Translations under genes and position numbers: made by a program
The notes under the pieces: model-generated
The model's input: the letters and a program-made list of their open reading frames with translations, nothing else
Databases searched by the model: none
Told to the model about the DNA's origin: nothing
NCBI RefSeq assembly: GCF_000208865.1
Contig: NC_018389.1
Coordinates: 868,001 to 932,000, forward strand
Direction: 5' to 3'
DNA length: 64,000 bases
Origin: Neospora caninum Liverpool
Taxonomy: Eukaryota > Apicomplexa > Conoidasida > Eucoccidiorida > Sarcocystidae
Shown here: piece after piece, positions 10,311 through 20,910 of the stretch
Numbering within the stretch: position 1 is the first letter of the stretch
Layout of the letters: every line of letters starts with the position of its first letter

Positions 10311-13300
10311 CTAAAAGAAGGTTCGTAAGGCATTACAAATGTCTGCACGAAGTTGCTCGAGAGGAGGCTCCATTTCTTCGTCCGAATCGAGCCAAGCGGC
10401 TGAAAAGTCGTCTTCCCAGTCATCGCTGTCGGATTCGCATCTCGTGTCTAAGTCTAGCTCCTCGCCGTCTCCCCTGTCCACTTCGGCTCCATGTTCCCCG
10501 ACTCGGCGCTTCTTCGTCTCGCGACTCAGACCGGAGAGACCGGCGACAGCCTGTCTCGCTGTCTCTCCTTGGTCACTCTGGCCTGCATGCAACAAGTCAA
10601 CGAGCTTCGGTCGCCACAGTTCTTCCTGTTTTCCTGCATTCAGCGAGATGAAGCTAACCGGCCGGAGATGCGTGGTGGGAGGCCTCTGGCCGCCGGCCGT
10701 GTCCTGGTCCCTAACGCGATTCGCGCCTGCCTCGTCGCTGCGATGCCCCGGCACAGCTTCGCGTTCTCGCCCCTCCATTCTCTCCGCCGAGGAGGCGAGG
10801 CAACTCCAAGCCTGAAGCAGCGCACTCGAGGCACTCGCTGCCTGCGCGAGAGAGGCGCCCGCCGGCGCGTCCATGTGTGACGGAAGGAGGCGCGTGTCTC
10901 CTAGCGGCTTCTCGCCACTGGGGGCACCTGTCCCGCCCGCTCCCGCAAAGAGCCCAAAGAGGTCATGCATGCAAAAGAGTCTCCTGCGGCAGCAGGGGAA
11001 CGCATGCGGAGACACCTCACAGCCTTTCCCAGGCGTCGCCGCCCCGTCTTCAGGAAGGGCCGCTTCGCTCGCCGGCACACTCGAACTGTTCGGAGCCGCG
11101 GCGTGTGAGTGCGGCGGTTCTCTCTTAGGGTGGGGCTTCGAAGGCACACGAGGTCGGGCCGAAGACGCTGGGGGCCCCGATCCAGCCGCGTGCCTTGAAG
11201 ACGCACGAGGCGCCTTCTTCCCTTCCGTGGTGCCTGCGCGCGGCCTCGGTTCGCCGAGGCCGCAACTGCGTGGCTGCGAGTCGCCCGTAGAGCCGCCGCT
11301 GCCTTGCCCAGCCCTCTCCCGCGCTGAGGCCTCTCCTTCGCTGTCCCTGCCTACGGCTCTGCCGCTCCGTTTGTCGCCTTCCCCCTCCTCTCGAGTCCCC
11401 TTCCTGCAGCACCCCCGTCCCTTTGGGTTCTTGTCTCCTTCCTCGCCTCCTGCAAAGTCTTTCTTCCCACCTCGAATGGCGTCGCCTTTCCGGCCTGCGT
11501 GCGCCCCAGCAAAGGCGGCGCCTTTGGCGCCGTGACCCGCGGCGGTGCACACAGGGCGAAGGGGCGAATGCACCAGCCCCGACGCTCCGGCGCTGCTTGG
11601 CGTCGTCACAGGCGCCTGAGCAGAATGGGCCTTCGGGTCGCTCTCCGGAGGTGTCTCCTTAGAGGCGGCGACTCCCGTAGGGCCAAGAGCAGGGGCCGCA
11701 GCCACACTGTGCTCGCAGTGATTTGAATGGGGGGTGCTGGTGTCTCTTCCGAGACTGCTGACCTCGGTCGGCTGAATCGCCGACGGCGAGTGCCCCAGAG
11801 CCGTAGGAGGATTGCCGAGACTCGGGCCAAGTGTCCCCGTCTCGCCACGTGCCGAGAGGGCCCTGTTCACGTTTGCGCGACCGCCAGCACGGCCGACTTG
11901 AGCTGGAGGGACGCCATGTCGAGCCGGAGGCTGCGGACGGGTGTGAGGCTCTCCCCCCGGCGTTGTCTCCGACAAGGTTCTTTCGGAGGTTCTTGCGGTT
12001 CCGGCGGTGACGCCTGGGGAGACTCCGGGAACCCCAGCCTCCCCCTCGCTTCCCGTCCCGCCTTCCGCGGTTTCGGAGGAGGCCTGGAGGAGAGACGAGG
12101 ACGGCGCATGCAAACCGCTCTTTCGTTCTCCTTCCGGGATCGCGCTCGCACGGGCACCGTCTGCCCCCTGACGAAGAGGCGGTGCGTGGGGCTCGACAGC
12201 AGACGCCGGCGCCTTTGGTTGAGGCAGGAGCCTGATTGGACGCGACAGCGCTGGGACCTGGCGGGCGGCGGGCCCAGGGGACTCGAGCCGACTTCGTAAG
12301 AGCTGCTGAAGCAGGTGGGCTACGGGCAAGAAGCGAGGCACGTGGAGCGAAGGCGAGACGTCGTCTCCGGCATGCCCACGCGTCCCTTTGTCTCCGAGCG
12401 AAGACCTTTCTTCTCCCCCCTTCCCTGTCTCTGAAGAGGCTCCGCCACACGCAAAGAGACTCTCCACAGCCTGGGCGAGGCGCTCAAGTGCGCCTTCCAC
12501 TGCGGAGCCGGCCTGCGACGAAGACGAGGACGCGACCGCCGCAGGGAGACCCGAGGAGTGTCGGGCAGCGGCGGCGGCGCCCAGGATGTGCTCTCGGAGC
12601 TGGCGAAGAAACTGCTGCTTCGTGTCATCGACCGTCTTGTCTTCGTTCTCCCCCGGTTTTCCTGTTCTCTGTTCGGGACTTGTGCGCGCCAAACGGTCTG
12701 CTGACATCTCGAGCAGGCTGGCGGTCTGAGGAAAAGCCGAAGGACTGCCTCCTGCCTCCTCCGATTTCCTGGTATTTGCAGGCGGTGAGGCGGCCTCCGC
12801 CACAGGGCTGCAAAGCAAAGACTTCTGGAGAGAAGGACCGGATGCGGCCGAGAGTTGGGACGCGAGGAGAGTTGGCAGAGGCGCCGAGGCAGGGGGCTGG
12901 AGCCCCAAACGCGGAGGCCGGGGAGGCTTTGGAGCCCGGGCCTTCGCACCAGACCCCTCCGTCACGCGCTTCGCCCCTTTAGGGTCCTCAGGAGACGCCT
13001 GGCAGACCGCGCGTTTTGCGCCTGCAGCCGTCGGCGGGCGAGTCGCCTCGTCAACGGGGAGAGGCGGCGAAGGACGCGGATGGGAAGAAGGTGAGGTACA
13101 CGAGGAGAGCGAGCGGTTGTCTCCCGGAGCGGGCGCTGGGTGCTCCGCTCGTGTGTGCATTTGGCGCCTTTTGTCCCTTGTGTGCTGAGGCGCAGAAGAC
13201 GACGAGGGCGAGGAGCGGGGCGAGAGGTCGAGCGGCGGGAACGCGTCACTTTCGTTCCCTTGGAGAGACTCCGGGCTTGACCGGAAGGGCGGCGACGTCC

Positions 13301-13928
13301 CCGGCTTCGCAGGGGGTGAAGCCGAAGCAGAGGATGCCGTTCTGTGGGGCGGCGGCGCGAGCGGAGACACTTTGGGCGCCGACGTGGCAATCGCGGCCAA
13401 GGTGTTGGATGGCGACACCACGGTTGAGCTCTCCGAGGAGGCAAGATGCAAGGCGAGAAAAGGCGAGGACTGCTCGGAAGAGGCGCAAGCCTCAGTGGGA
13501 CCAGGTGCGAGACTCGTCGCGGAAGGCAGACAAGAAGGAGACGCACTAGCTCCGGATTGGTGGGACGGGCCTGGGCACCGAGCCAGAGACCCCACAGATG
13601 CCTGAGAGTGAGAGAAAGCCTGAGACGCTGACGGAGAAGGAGAGGAAACTGAGGCAGAAAGGAACGGGCGAGAAGGTGGAAGGGCCGCGGGCAAAGCAGA
13701 GGAAGCAGGGTGAGAAGAGGCGTGCGGAGTGCTTTGCGGAGTGCTTTCGGGAGCGTTGTCGCCGGTTGTTCTCAGCGTTTTTTCCGCACTTTGGTTGTGG
13801 ATTCTGACAGCCTTCCGAGAACGTGGTCCGCTCTCTTTCTCAGGTGCACACTCCTCGTTTGTCTCTCGGCCCTTTTCAAGAGCAGGGGTTTCTGTCTCGG
13901 CTTCTGGCTTTGCCATGGTGCTTGTCAT
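10311..13928 (-). CDS. Large disordered protein with acidic C-terminus, unrecognised
   Basis: A single open exon of 1,206 codons on the minus strand. The frame opens further upstream, but only from a TTG. The first ATG is at 13926-13928 (MTSTMAK) and a second, in a better context (ACCATGGC), is at 13914-13916, so the protein is 1,205 or 1,201 aa. It is dominated by Ser/Pro/Ala/Gly-rich low complexity. A few ordered-looking helical patches occur: QQFLRQLREHILGAAAAA (about 12570-12625), ALERLAQAVESLF, VAHLLQQLLRSRL, and near the end LRPVSFISLNAGKQEELW. A basic KKRR, which may be a nuclear signal, lies near 10500. The last 40 residues are strongly acidic and Trp-containing (SDSDDWEDDFSAAWLDSDEE) before ICNALRTFF. 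This pattern suits a nuclear regulatory or scaffold protein, but no function is assigned. Confidence 0.75.
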   Translation of the reverse strand: MTSTMAKPEAETETPALEKGRETNEECAPEKESGPRSRKAVRIHNQSAEKTLRTTGDNAPESTPQSTPHASSHPASSALPAALPPSRPFLSASVSSPSPSASQAFSHSQASVGSLARCPGPSHQSGASASPSCLPSATSLAPGPTEACASSEQSSPFLALHLASSESSTVVSPSNTLAAIATSAPKVSPLAPPPHRTASSASASPPAKPGTSPPFRSSPESLQGNESDAFPPLDLSPRSSPSSSSAPQHTRDKRRQMHTRAEHPAPAPGDNRSLSSCTSPSSHPRPSPPLPVDEATRPPTAAGAKRAVCQASPEDPKGAKRVTEGSGAKARAPKPPRPPRLGLQPPASAPLPTLLASQLSAASGPSLQKSLLCSPVAEAASPPANTRKSEEAGGSPSAFPQTASLLEMSADRLARTSPEQRTGKPGENEDKTVDDTKQQFLRQLREHILGAAAAARHSSGLPAAVASSSSSQAGSAVEGALERLAQAVESLFACGGASSETGKGGEERSSLGDKGTRGHAGDDVSPSLHVPRFLPVAHLLQQLLRSRLESPGPAARQVPALSRPIRLLPQPKAPASAVEPHAPPLRQGADGARASAIPEGERKSGLHAPSSSLLQASSETAEGGTGSEGEAGVPGVSPGVTAGTARTSERTLSETTPGGEPHTRPQPPARHGVPPAQVGRAGGRANVNRALSARGETGTLGPSLGNPPTALGHSPSAIQPTEVSSLGRDTSTPHSNHCEHSVAAAPALGPTGVAASKETPPESDPKAHSAQAPVTTPSSAGASGLVHSPLRPVCTAAGHGAKGAAFAGAHAGRKGDAIRGGKKDFAGGEEGDKNPKGRGCCRKGTREEGEGDKRSGRAVGRDSEGEASARERAGQGSGGSTGDSQPRSCGLGEPRPRAGTTEGKKAPRASSRHAAGSGPPASSARPRVPSKPHPKREPPHSHAAAPNSSSVPASEAALPEDGAATPGKGCEVSPHAFPCCRRRLFCMHDLFGLFAGAGGTGAPSGEKPLGDTRLLPSHMDAPAGASLAQAASASSALLQAWSCLASSAERMEGREREAVPGHRSDEAGANRVRDQDTAGGQRPPTTHLRPVSFISLNAGKQEELWRPKLVDLLHAGQSDQGETARQAVAGLSGLSRETKKRRVGEHGAEVDRGDGEELDLDTRCESDSDDWEDDFSAAWLDSDEEMEPPLEQLRADICNALRTFF

Positions 13929-16900
13929 TTGGCAAGGAGCGTAAGGACTCAGGCACTTGCGTTTCGGGTTCCTCGTGCGAGGAGCACCGGTCAATCCACG
14001 GCGAGAACTGGAGCAAGGGAGATGAGAAAGAGCAGCGAAAGGAGAAGTCGAAGAAGTCAAGGGCAACAGCAGAACGTCTCTCTCGGCTTGCCTCTGTCTC
14101 TTTATCTCACATGTATCTCTCTCCCCTTTACAGTCTGCTTTCCACGGATCGTGCAACCTCTCTAAAGGCAAGCTACTCTCTTCCTTTTCGAAGCCTCTAC
14201 TCCCTTCACCGGTCTTGTCTCCTCTTTCTCTTCCTCTTCCCTTCTGCCTTCTCCGCGTCTCCTTCCTCTTTCTCTTCCTTCTCCTGGACTCTCTCTTCCA
14301 CTGCTCTTTCTCGTTGTTTCTCTTCTTGATCTTCTTTCTGCCTTCACGTCCCCAAAAGCTGTCCTCGAGAGGACCAGGAGAGGAAGAGGCGAACCAGTGG
14401 GAGCGTCAACTGATGGCCATACCTCGTCGAGGCTCACCGGCGCAGCCAGGCGCCGACATCCAAACGGGGCACGAAACAGCTGCGACGGAACTCCCGCGAA
14501 GGAACGACGCGCCCCAAACGCTTTGGAGCCTTACGAGCCTGGAAAGCCTGACCGCCAGAGGAGACACTTGGTGCCGCGGCTAGGGCGACGCGAGGGCAGT
14601 AGGGACACCACCGATGGAGACGGAGTCGGCGCGCGCGCTTCTTTTTGAGCAGAGAGCCTGGGCGGTAATCCTGCAAGAGCCCTGGAAAGAGATTTTTGTA
14701 TTTCTTAACCGCGTGCGCTTTTAATGAAATTGCATAGCCCTAAACGGTTTCATAAGATTTGAAACAAGATTCCAAGGGAATCAATCACCACGCGACCGCA
14801 CACGCGCTGACGAGAGAGTCGGAAGCCGACATGAATCCGAGGGCACTAGCGGAAAAGAGCAAGGAAACGAAACTGGAAGACGCGGTCAGGCAGGAAACGT
14901 GCGGCAAAGAGCGAGACGGAAGAACGGAGTCTCGCCGGCGAAAGGTTTCCTTTCAGCTTTTTCCGAGAAGAGCCGCACGGACGCGGAGGGGACGGCCGAG
15001 CACCTTGAGCAGGCACGGACACGCCGAGCGCGTGCGTGGCTCGAATGGGAGAGTTGCCACACAACGCCGAAAGCACTTAACTGCAGAGAGAGACGCTCTT
15101 CCTTTCCAGGAGAAAGTACACACGCCAAGCTCTCGCCCGTTTCGCTGGAAAAGCCGAGAAGCGAGCAGAACCAAAACTGCGGTGACCGTCAGGCTGTCGA
15201 CGCACGGCTCTCTTGACACCGTCCAGGTGGGTGAGGGTTCCTTGAGAGACTCGCGGTGAGTCAGCCTGCCGCTGGAAACGAGTTCGCTGATCAAGTCGTT
15301 TTCAATCTTTGATGCTTTTAGCGGAACTCGCACACGCGCGCAAACGTAACCTATCAGTTCAAGTGCAAACGCTGCAACTTAAAAAGAACGAAAGTGTCTC
15401 CGAGGAGGGCGCGCGGGAGAGAGGTAGCGATAGTGCAGGCGCGCGCGGGAGAGAGGTAGCGATAGTGCAGGCGCGCGCGGGAGAGAGGTAGCGATAGTGC
15501 AGGCGCGCGCGGCTTTGGGGCCGAGCGGGCGATTAAGAAAAAGTGCGAATGTTTTACTCTGCAGCAACGGGAACAACCAGTACTCACCTTGGCCGTTTCT
15601 TTGCAGCGCCTCTCAGAAGATGCAGTGAGCGAGAAAAGAAACGAGGAACCAGGGGTTGGGAGGGGGGGTTAGACCGCGAAACGAAGCCGTCGGCCAGCAG
15701 GCAAGAAGAGCGGCAGTCTCTAAATGTACAGTGCCCAGCTCCGCTTCATCTCTGCTCCAGTCTGCCAGCCTGAAGAGAGTTTCTCAGCTCAGCTTCCACG
15801 CCTTCAACACGCGAGAAACCTCTAGCGTCGGCTATGCTCTGCGTCGCACTGATCTAAGAATCGAAAAGGAGTAGGTGCCGCCTCGCGAAGCACAACATAG
15901 AAACTTTCCCGAGTCTTTGCCACGCTGCTGGAATCGGACGCAGGTTCTTCGCAGCATACAAAGTTTGAAAAACAGCGACTTTGATGGAGGCTCCCACGTT
16001 CGATGTGTCAAAGACAGCCTTTGCGGGTCACCCACACAAGTGCACTCGCATGGCTGTCTTCTTGTCCGTGTGTCGGCTACACACGAACAAGAACCGAGAC
16101 AGAGAAAGGAGACAGAGCCTGACAGAGAGGATCGAGAAGTGGAAGGGTAGAGAAGCCTGTTTTTCTAGAAGGGCTTTACGCCTCACTCCTCAGTCGCGTC
16201 TGATACAGACCTGCAGAGTGTCGCTGTCTATCGCGTGTGCTTCCTCGTGTGTTCGCGTGGGACCGACAAGGCTCAGCTGCATCGCCGTGCTACCTGTGAG
16301 TGAAAATCCCTCAACAGAGGCTACGCAAAAGACCGAAAAAAGTGCGAAGAGACGGGAGTCTTGGTTGCCCGGGGTCTCCACGCCTTCAAAGGCATAGAGA
16401 AACAAAGAGGGCGAGACTGCTGGAGAGAAGTGAGGGAGAGTCGAACGCGTGTCTTCTCTCGCGTACACGTGAAGACATGCCATTGAATCTCCTCACGAAT
16501 CTCGCTGATGGTTGTGAGAACTTGACCCGGGCGACATCCCGTGGCCGCGCCGCGAAAAATACGGCAAGAGGCCGCTCCCGAGAAAAAAAGAAAATGAGAG
16601 TTTGCGACGAGAGAAGGCGGAGAACAGCCTTTGTTCGTTCGCGCTTTAATGGATCGGGATTTTTGTGGGGGAGACGAACTGGAAGATCTGTTCAACACCT
16701 GCCGTTCAAAAACCGAAAGAGAAACACATGCCAGTGGCCAGTTCCGTTCTTCCCGATCTTTGGGACTCGACACTCTCGGGTAGAAGCGCACGGGCTGTGG
16801 AGCGTACTCCGGCAGGGAGAAAGGCACACACGTTTTTTTGGGAGTGTACTAGCATCAAGACAGAGGGGAGTTGTTACCAAGTGAGAGAGAAAACGAAAAG

Positions 16901-17292
16901 CTCTTCGCGTTTTGTTCGTCTTGGAGAGAAGAAGGGCGCGAGAGACGCCTCGGCTGGAAAGCTTGCGAGAGGAGGCCTGACGACAGCAAGCGAAGGCGGC
17001 GCTTGACGGTCGAAAAAAGAAAACTGGAGACTCGGGCCGAGTTTTTCTTGCACGAGAGGAAGACCTCCGGGAGAGAGGCGCTCGCAAAATAGGGCCCCAA
17101 GGCGCCAGAGCGAAGGCTTTTGGAAAAGGAGAGGGAATCTCGCAAGCACTCGACAGGCAGAGAGCGTTTGGAAGCATGCACACGGCGCGCAAGAAGCAGG
17201 CACCCCTTCGTCGGGGGGATTGGGCCTCAAGAAGGACCACGAAGAGAGCAAAGAATACAACGCACGGGCGTGAGAGGAGACACAGTTCTCCG
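13929..17292. other. Intergenic region between two minus-strand genes
   Basis: The left part (about 14150-14340) is purine-rich on the minus strand and pyrimidine-rich on the plus strand, and would hold the 5' leader/promoter of the 1,205-aa gene. The right part includes the 3' UTR of the MIC19-like gene. A 32-bp tandem repeat sits at about 15409-15511. Open frames here are short or low-complexity and overlap on both strands; I find no supported gene. Confidence 0.5.
15409..15511. repeat. 32-bp tandem repeat, three copies
   Basis: Three near-identical copies containing GAGAGAGGTAGCGATAGTGC are followed by a (GC)n stretch. GAGGTAGC recurs at 15421, 15453 and 15485, so the period is 32 bp. It is intergenic. 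Because 32 is not a multiple of 3, it is not a coding repeat. Confidence 0.9.
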
Positions 17293-18770
17293 CTAGTTGA
17301 CGGCGCTCTGCCTTGTGAGGGGCGCAAGTTGTGTGGCGCGTTCGCTGCATGCGCGCAGGTCAGCCACGACACTGTGGCAAGAGAGGTAGTCGGCTCTTCC
17401 CTCTTTTTCGCCTTTTCTCTGACGGCTGTAGCACTGCAAAACGGCAAGCTGCTCGTCGTGGCAGGTCGGTCTTGGAAAGGAAACGCTCTTTATGTCCTCC
17501 GACCAAGATCCAGGAGACACTGTCTCGCGTTCTTCTGGAAGCACACTCGCGACCTGTCGCAGCGACGCGTCGGCCGTTGCAGAGGCGGCAGACGCCGCAG
17601 CTTGCGTCAGGGGACACGCGGCCAAGCCCTGCCGCAAGACCGTCATTTGCTCCACCAGCGCCGCCTTCAAATGATTCCGCATGTCCGACAGAAGCTCTTT
17701 TTTCTGTTGAGTCGCCATCGCGGCAGCGTCGGGACCCTGTGCCTGTGTGGGCTGTCCACCGCCCAGCGAAAGACTGTCTCCTTTCTCGCCCAAAAACGGG
17801 GTCTCTCCCGGCGACGCAGACTGTTCAAGGCCCAGACGCTCGGTGCCCGCCATCTTGTGGCGCTGGACGAGATCAGCTGCAAAAGGCCACGAGCAACGAA
17901 AACCCCAGTGACACACTCCACACGACAATTGCAACCTACACCTGAGACGAATTACCCATATACACACATATATGTACACATATATACACATCCACATAGA
18001 TGGAAAAACAGGTGCGTCCACCTATGAAAACACAAATATCACCATGGCTTCCTATTTGCATTTTGGTAACCATGGAGACAGAGAAGTCAGAAGTCACTTG
18101 CGAGCTCTGTGCTCTGTAGCAGTTCGAAAGAGGTGGGCCGGGGACTCCCACAACCCTAAATCGTCTATTGATGCTTACACCTTTCTCGTGCACGAGCCCC
18201 GTGACCTACATATACCTAGGTAGAAACACATCTACAAAAATATATATGTATATATATATATATATATATACATATCGATAGAGACGTGTCGGCAGGTATA
18301 TGCCTGCATGCACATGCAATTGGGAGCCCAGAGAAGGGTACACCTCTGTGGACTGTCTGTAGAGTATGGGGTGGGCTGAACATTCACGCGACATGATCTA
18401 GAAAGGGATCACTTTGTGCATGGGGCGGCGAAAGAACGGAGAGAGAGGTTTCCTCACCTGAGGGATCGTCGCGAGGGACTACCGGCCCTGGCGAGTCTGT
18501 CTTGAGTTCCTCTTGCATGGTCTTATTTGGGTTCGTTTTTTTTGCCTGGTGAGGCGGGAAGACGGACGTCTGCGAAGGGAAGACTGCAAAGTTGTTGACG
18601 AAGTCGTTGCCCAAAATCACCACGTGCTTCACTCCCGCGGACGACGGCACGTCAACGACTGCGGATGCAAAAAGATCGCGACCCGCCGCGCTCGGCGTCT
18701 GATTGTCCCCAGAGCCCAGACCGGCCTGGGACGCACCCGCGCCGCCTGGGGAAGAAGCAGCCGCTCCCAT
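17293..18770 (-). CDS. MIC19-like MICOS subunit (myristoylated, twin CX9C CHCH protein)
   Basis: Two exons, 18770-18458 and 17876-17293, joined by a CAG|GTGAGG donor and a CTTTTGCAG acceptor in matching phase, encode 298 aa. The N-terminus MGAAASS is a textbook N-myristoylation signal (Gly2, Ser6). Residues 155-224 look helical. The C-terminus has two CX9C pairs, C243/C253 and C271/C281, separated by 17 residues: a CHCH helical hairpin of the type oxidised by Mia40 in the intermembrane space. Myristoylated N-terminus plus C-terminal CHCH is the architecture of MIC19/CHCHD3 and MIC25/CHCHD6, inner-membrane crista-junction proteins that bridge MIC60 and SAM50. The first motif (DEQLAVLQCY) resembles theirs. 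The middle region is divergent and longer. It could instead be another CHCH protein, but the paired features make MIC19-like the best call. It is divergent from the membrane-protein gene at 20911. Confidence 0.85.
17877..18457 (-). other. Intron of the MIC19-like gene with (TA)n
   Basis: The intron has a GTGAGG donor and a TTTTGCAG acceptor and joins GGx codon phase 1 exactly. It contains a (TA)n microsatellite at about 18239-18270 and further TATACA runs at about 17955-17990. No coding exon is needed. Confidence 0.75.
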
Positions 18771-20910
18771 GGGGAAGATGCAGAAGAGACAGACGAGGTG
18801 GAGAGGAGAGAGAAGAAAAGGGAGAGACAGGAGAACAGAGAAGCTGGAGTGAAAGCCGAGGCTGACGACGGGAAAGCACAGGGCAGACGAGGGTCTGCGA
18901 GGACAGGACGACGAGGCTTGGAAGGCCTTTTGAAACAGAAAAGTTCGGGAGTTGTCAACTACGCAAAGAAGAACGAATTCGGATCTTCCCTGGCAGCGTG
19001 AGAAGAGGAAGACGGATACCGGCGTCTGCAGGTGTTTTTGCCGGGAGAGAAGAAGAGAGGGGAGGGGACTGCAACGGAACCACCAGATTCCGTTCGGCGT
19101 GTTTTTGCCGCATCGAAACGGGCGACCGAGAGGAACACCGGCGACCTCCGACGCTCCGGAGAGATTATATCCGCAGTCCACAAACCCCGTCTTTCTTCCT
19201 GTCTCAAAAAGTGCCTGTTCTGTGAGAGTTGTTCTTTTCGTCAGATGGTCTTTGCACAGAAGGCAAAACCCGATTCTATCCACACGCAGGCGACTCTGCC
19301 TTCAGACGAGGCCTGTTTTTCGCCTCTCTCCAAAGAGCAACGGAAACCGGTTTTCAGGCGCCTCGACTCTCTCGCGTTTCGCGTTCGCCAAAGCCGCCTC
19401 CAGAGCACGGGTGTCTCTGCATGCACGCCGCAACAAAAAGCCGTCTCAATTTTCAGGTCCACCGCCCAGCCTACGCGCGCGCAGCTTTTGTGTCCTGTGG
19501 CGTGGCAGCTGGCCGTGACGACGGAGACAAGCAGGCGGGAAAGAACTCCGGAAATCGCAAGCGGAGACATCTGAGAGTCTTCTCTTTCTCCTGTGAACTT
19601 CCCCTCAAAAAGGGGAAAAAGACTGACAAGGCTGGACACCCCTCCAGCCTCGACTAGGCTCACAAACGGCGAAGGGGAAAGAAACCGTCGTAGAGAGCGC
19701 GGCTTTTCACCCGCGAGCGGCAAGGTCTCGCTGTGTCTTTGAGGCTCTGGCGTTTGTCGTTTTTTGCGTGTAGACTCGAGACAGAGGATCGCATTGCGTG
19801 AAAGTTTTCTGCGTGTCGCGAAAAGGTGTAAATAGCTGCAAACTCACGACTCGTCTTCAGCTGGGACTTGCGCGGGATTCCCGGCGAAACTGGGAGGCAG
19901 CGAGAGTCCCCCTCAGCCATTTCCAACCCAGCGCGACACGAACCTTCGCGATTTCGCTTTCCGAAGCAAATACACACGTTTCGCCGACTTTCGTCCTCTG
20001 TTTGTCGTCTGTCTTTCCCCGTATCCTCTCGGCTTCTTCCGCTCCAACTCCCGCCCTCTTCCTTCTCTCCTTGTCTTCTATCTCAGGTTCCACGCCTCTT
20101 CTCTCGGGTGGTTTTCCGGGCGTTTTCCTGCCCGTTCGTCGCTTCCGCCTCGCTTTTCATGTTTTCCTCCTCCCTTCTCTTCTTCTCTTTATTCTTCTCT
20201 CTCTCTCTTCTTCTTTTTCTCCCTTCTTCTCTTTCTCTTCTCCTGTTCGCCGAGAACTTTATGCTCGCCGCACCGCGTTCACCTCTGCCATCCAGCGCAG
20301 CAGCACGCGCCGGGAAAAGCCTTTCAGGATCTGCATCCGGACTCCGGGAGGATGTGGGAGAAAGCGAAGAGTGAAAGTGCTTGGGGCGACAACCCCGCCC
20401 TGTCTTTGCTCGCTTCTCTGTGGAAAGCTCCAGAGTCTTCAAACCCCGAGAGGCAGTGCCTCTCTTTCCTTCCCTCCTAGGGCCTTGTCCTTCCCTTCGA
20501 CACGCCCCGTCCCTGCTCAATCTCATCTCTTGCCGACTGCGTCTCTCCGTCTCCCTTTGACTTGCTTGTCTCCTAACGCGTATTTCATTTCCTCCCCTTT
20601 TCTCAACAGTCTTCTGCTCGCCCCGTCTCTTCCACTGTTTTTCTGTGGCTCTGACAACGTCGAACCGCCTTCCTTCTCTCCCACACGTCCTCCGCTTTTC
20701 TGCTTCCTTCTCTCTTCTCGTTTGTCTCCTCGTCTTCCTATTTCCCTTCTTCTCCTGCGGCGGCTTCTTCGGCGCCTCCGCCTCCCTCCAGTTTCTCATT
20801 CTTCTTCGCCTTCATCGTCTCCTGTTCTCTTCTTGTCCCACCTAGCCTTCTTCTCCTTCTTCTTCTCCTTCCTCTCCTCCTTTCTCTCCTTCCTCTCTTC
20901 CTTCTTCGCG
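18771..20910. promoter_or_regulatory. Divergent intergenic region with long pyrimidine-rich leader
   Basis: It separates the MIC19-like start codon (minus, 18770) from the membrane-protein start codon (plus, 20911), so it must hold both promoters. From about 20000 to 20905 the plus strand is very pyrimidine-rich (CTTCTCC, TCTCTTC runs), which keeps one frame open from 19798 into the real gene. I read this as a transcribed 5' leader, as is common in these parasites, not as coding. No TATA box can be assigned. Confidence 0.55.

Noticed and set aside
16692..17447. 251-codon frame on the minus strand below the MIC19-like stop
   Set aside because: It is Ser/Cys/Arg-rich without domain and overlaps frames of equal length on the other strand. 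It most likely represents the 3' UTR and spacer.
19798..20910. Upstream in-frame extension of the polytopic membrane protein (about 370 residues, Ser/Leu/Phe-rich)
   Set aside because: The extension is a pyrimidine tract with no domain. The ATG at 20911 is followed at once by protein-like sequence and a hydrophobic span, so I take the rest as 5' leader.
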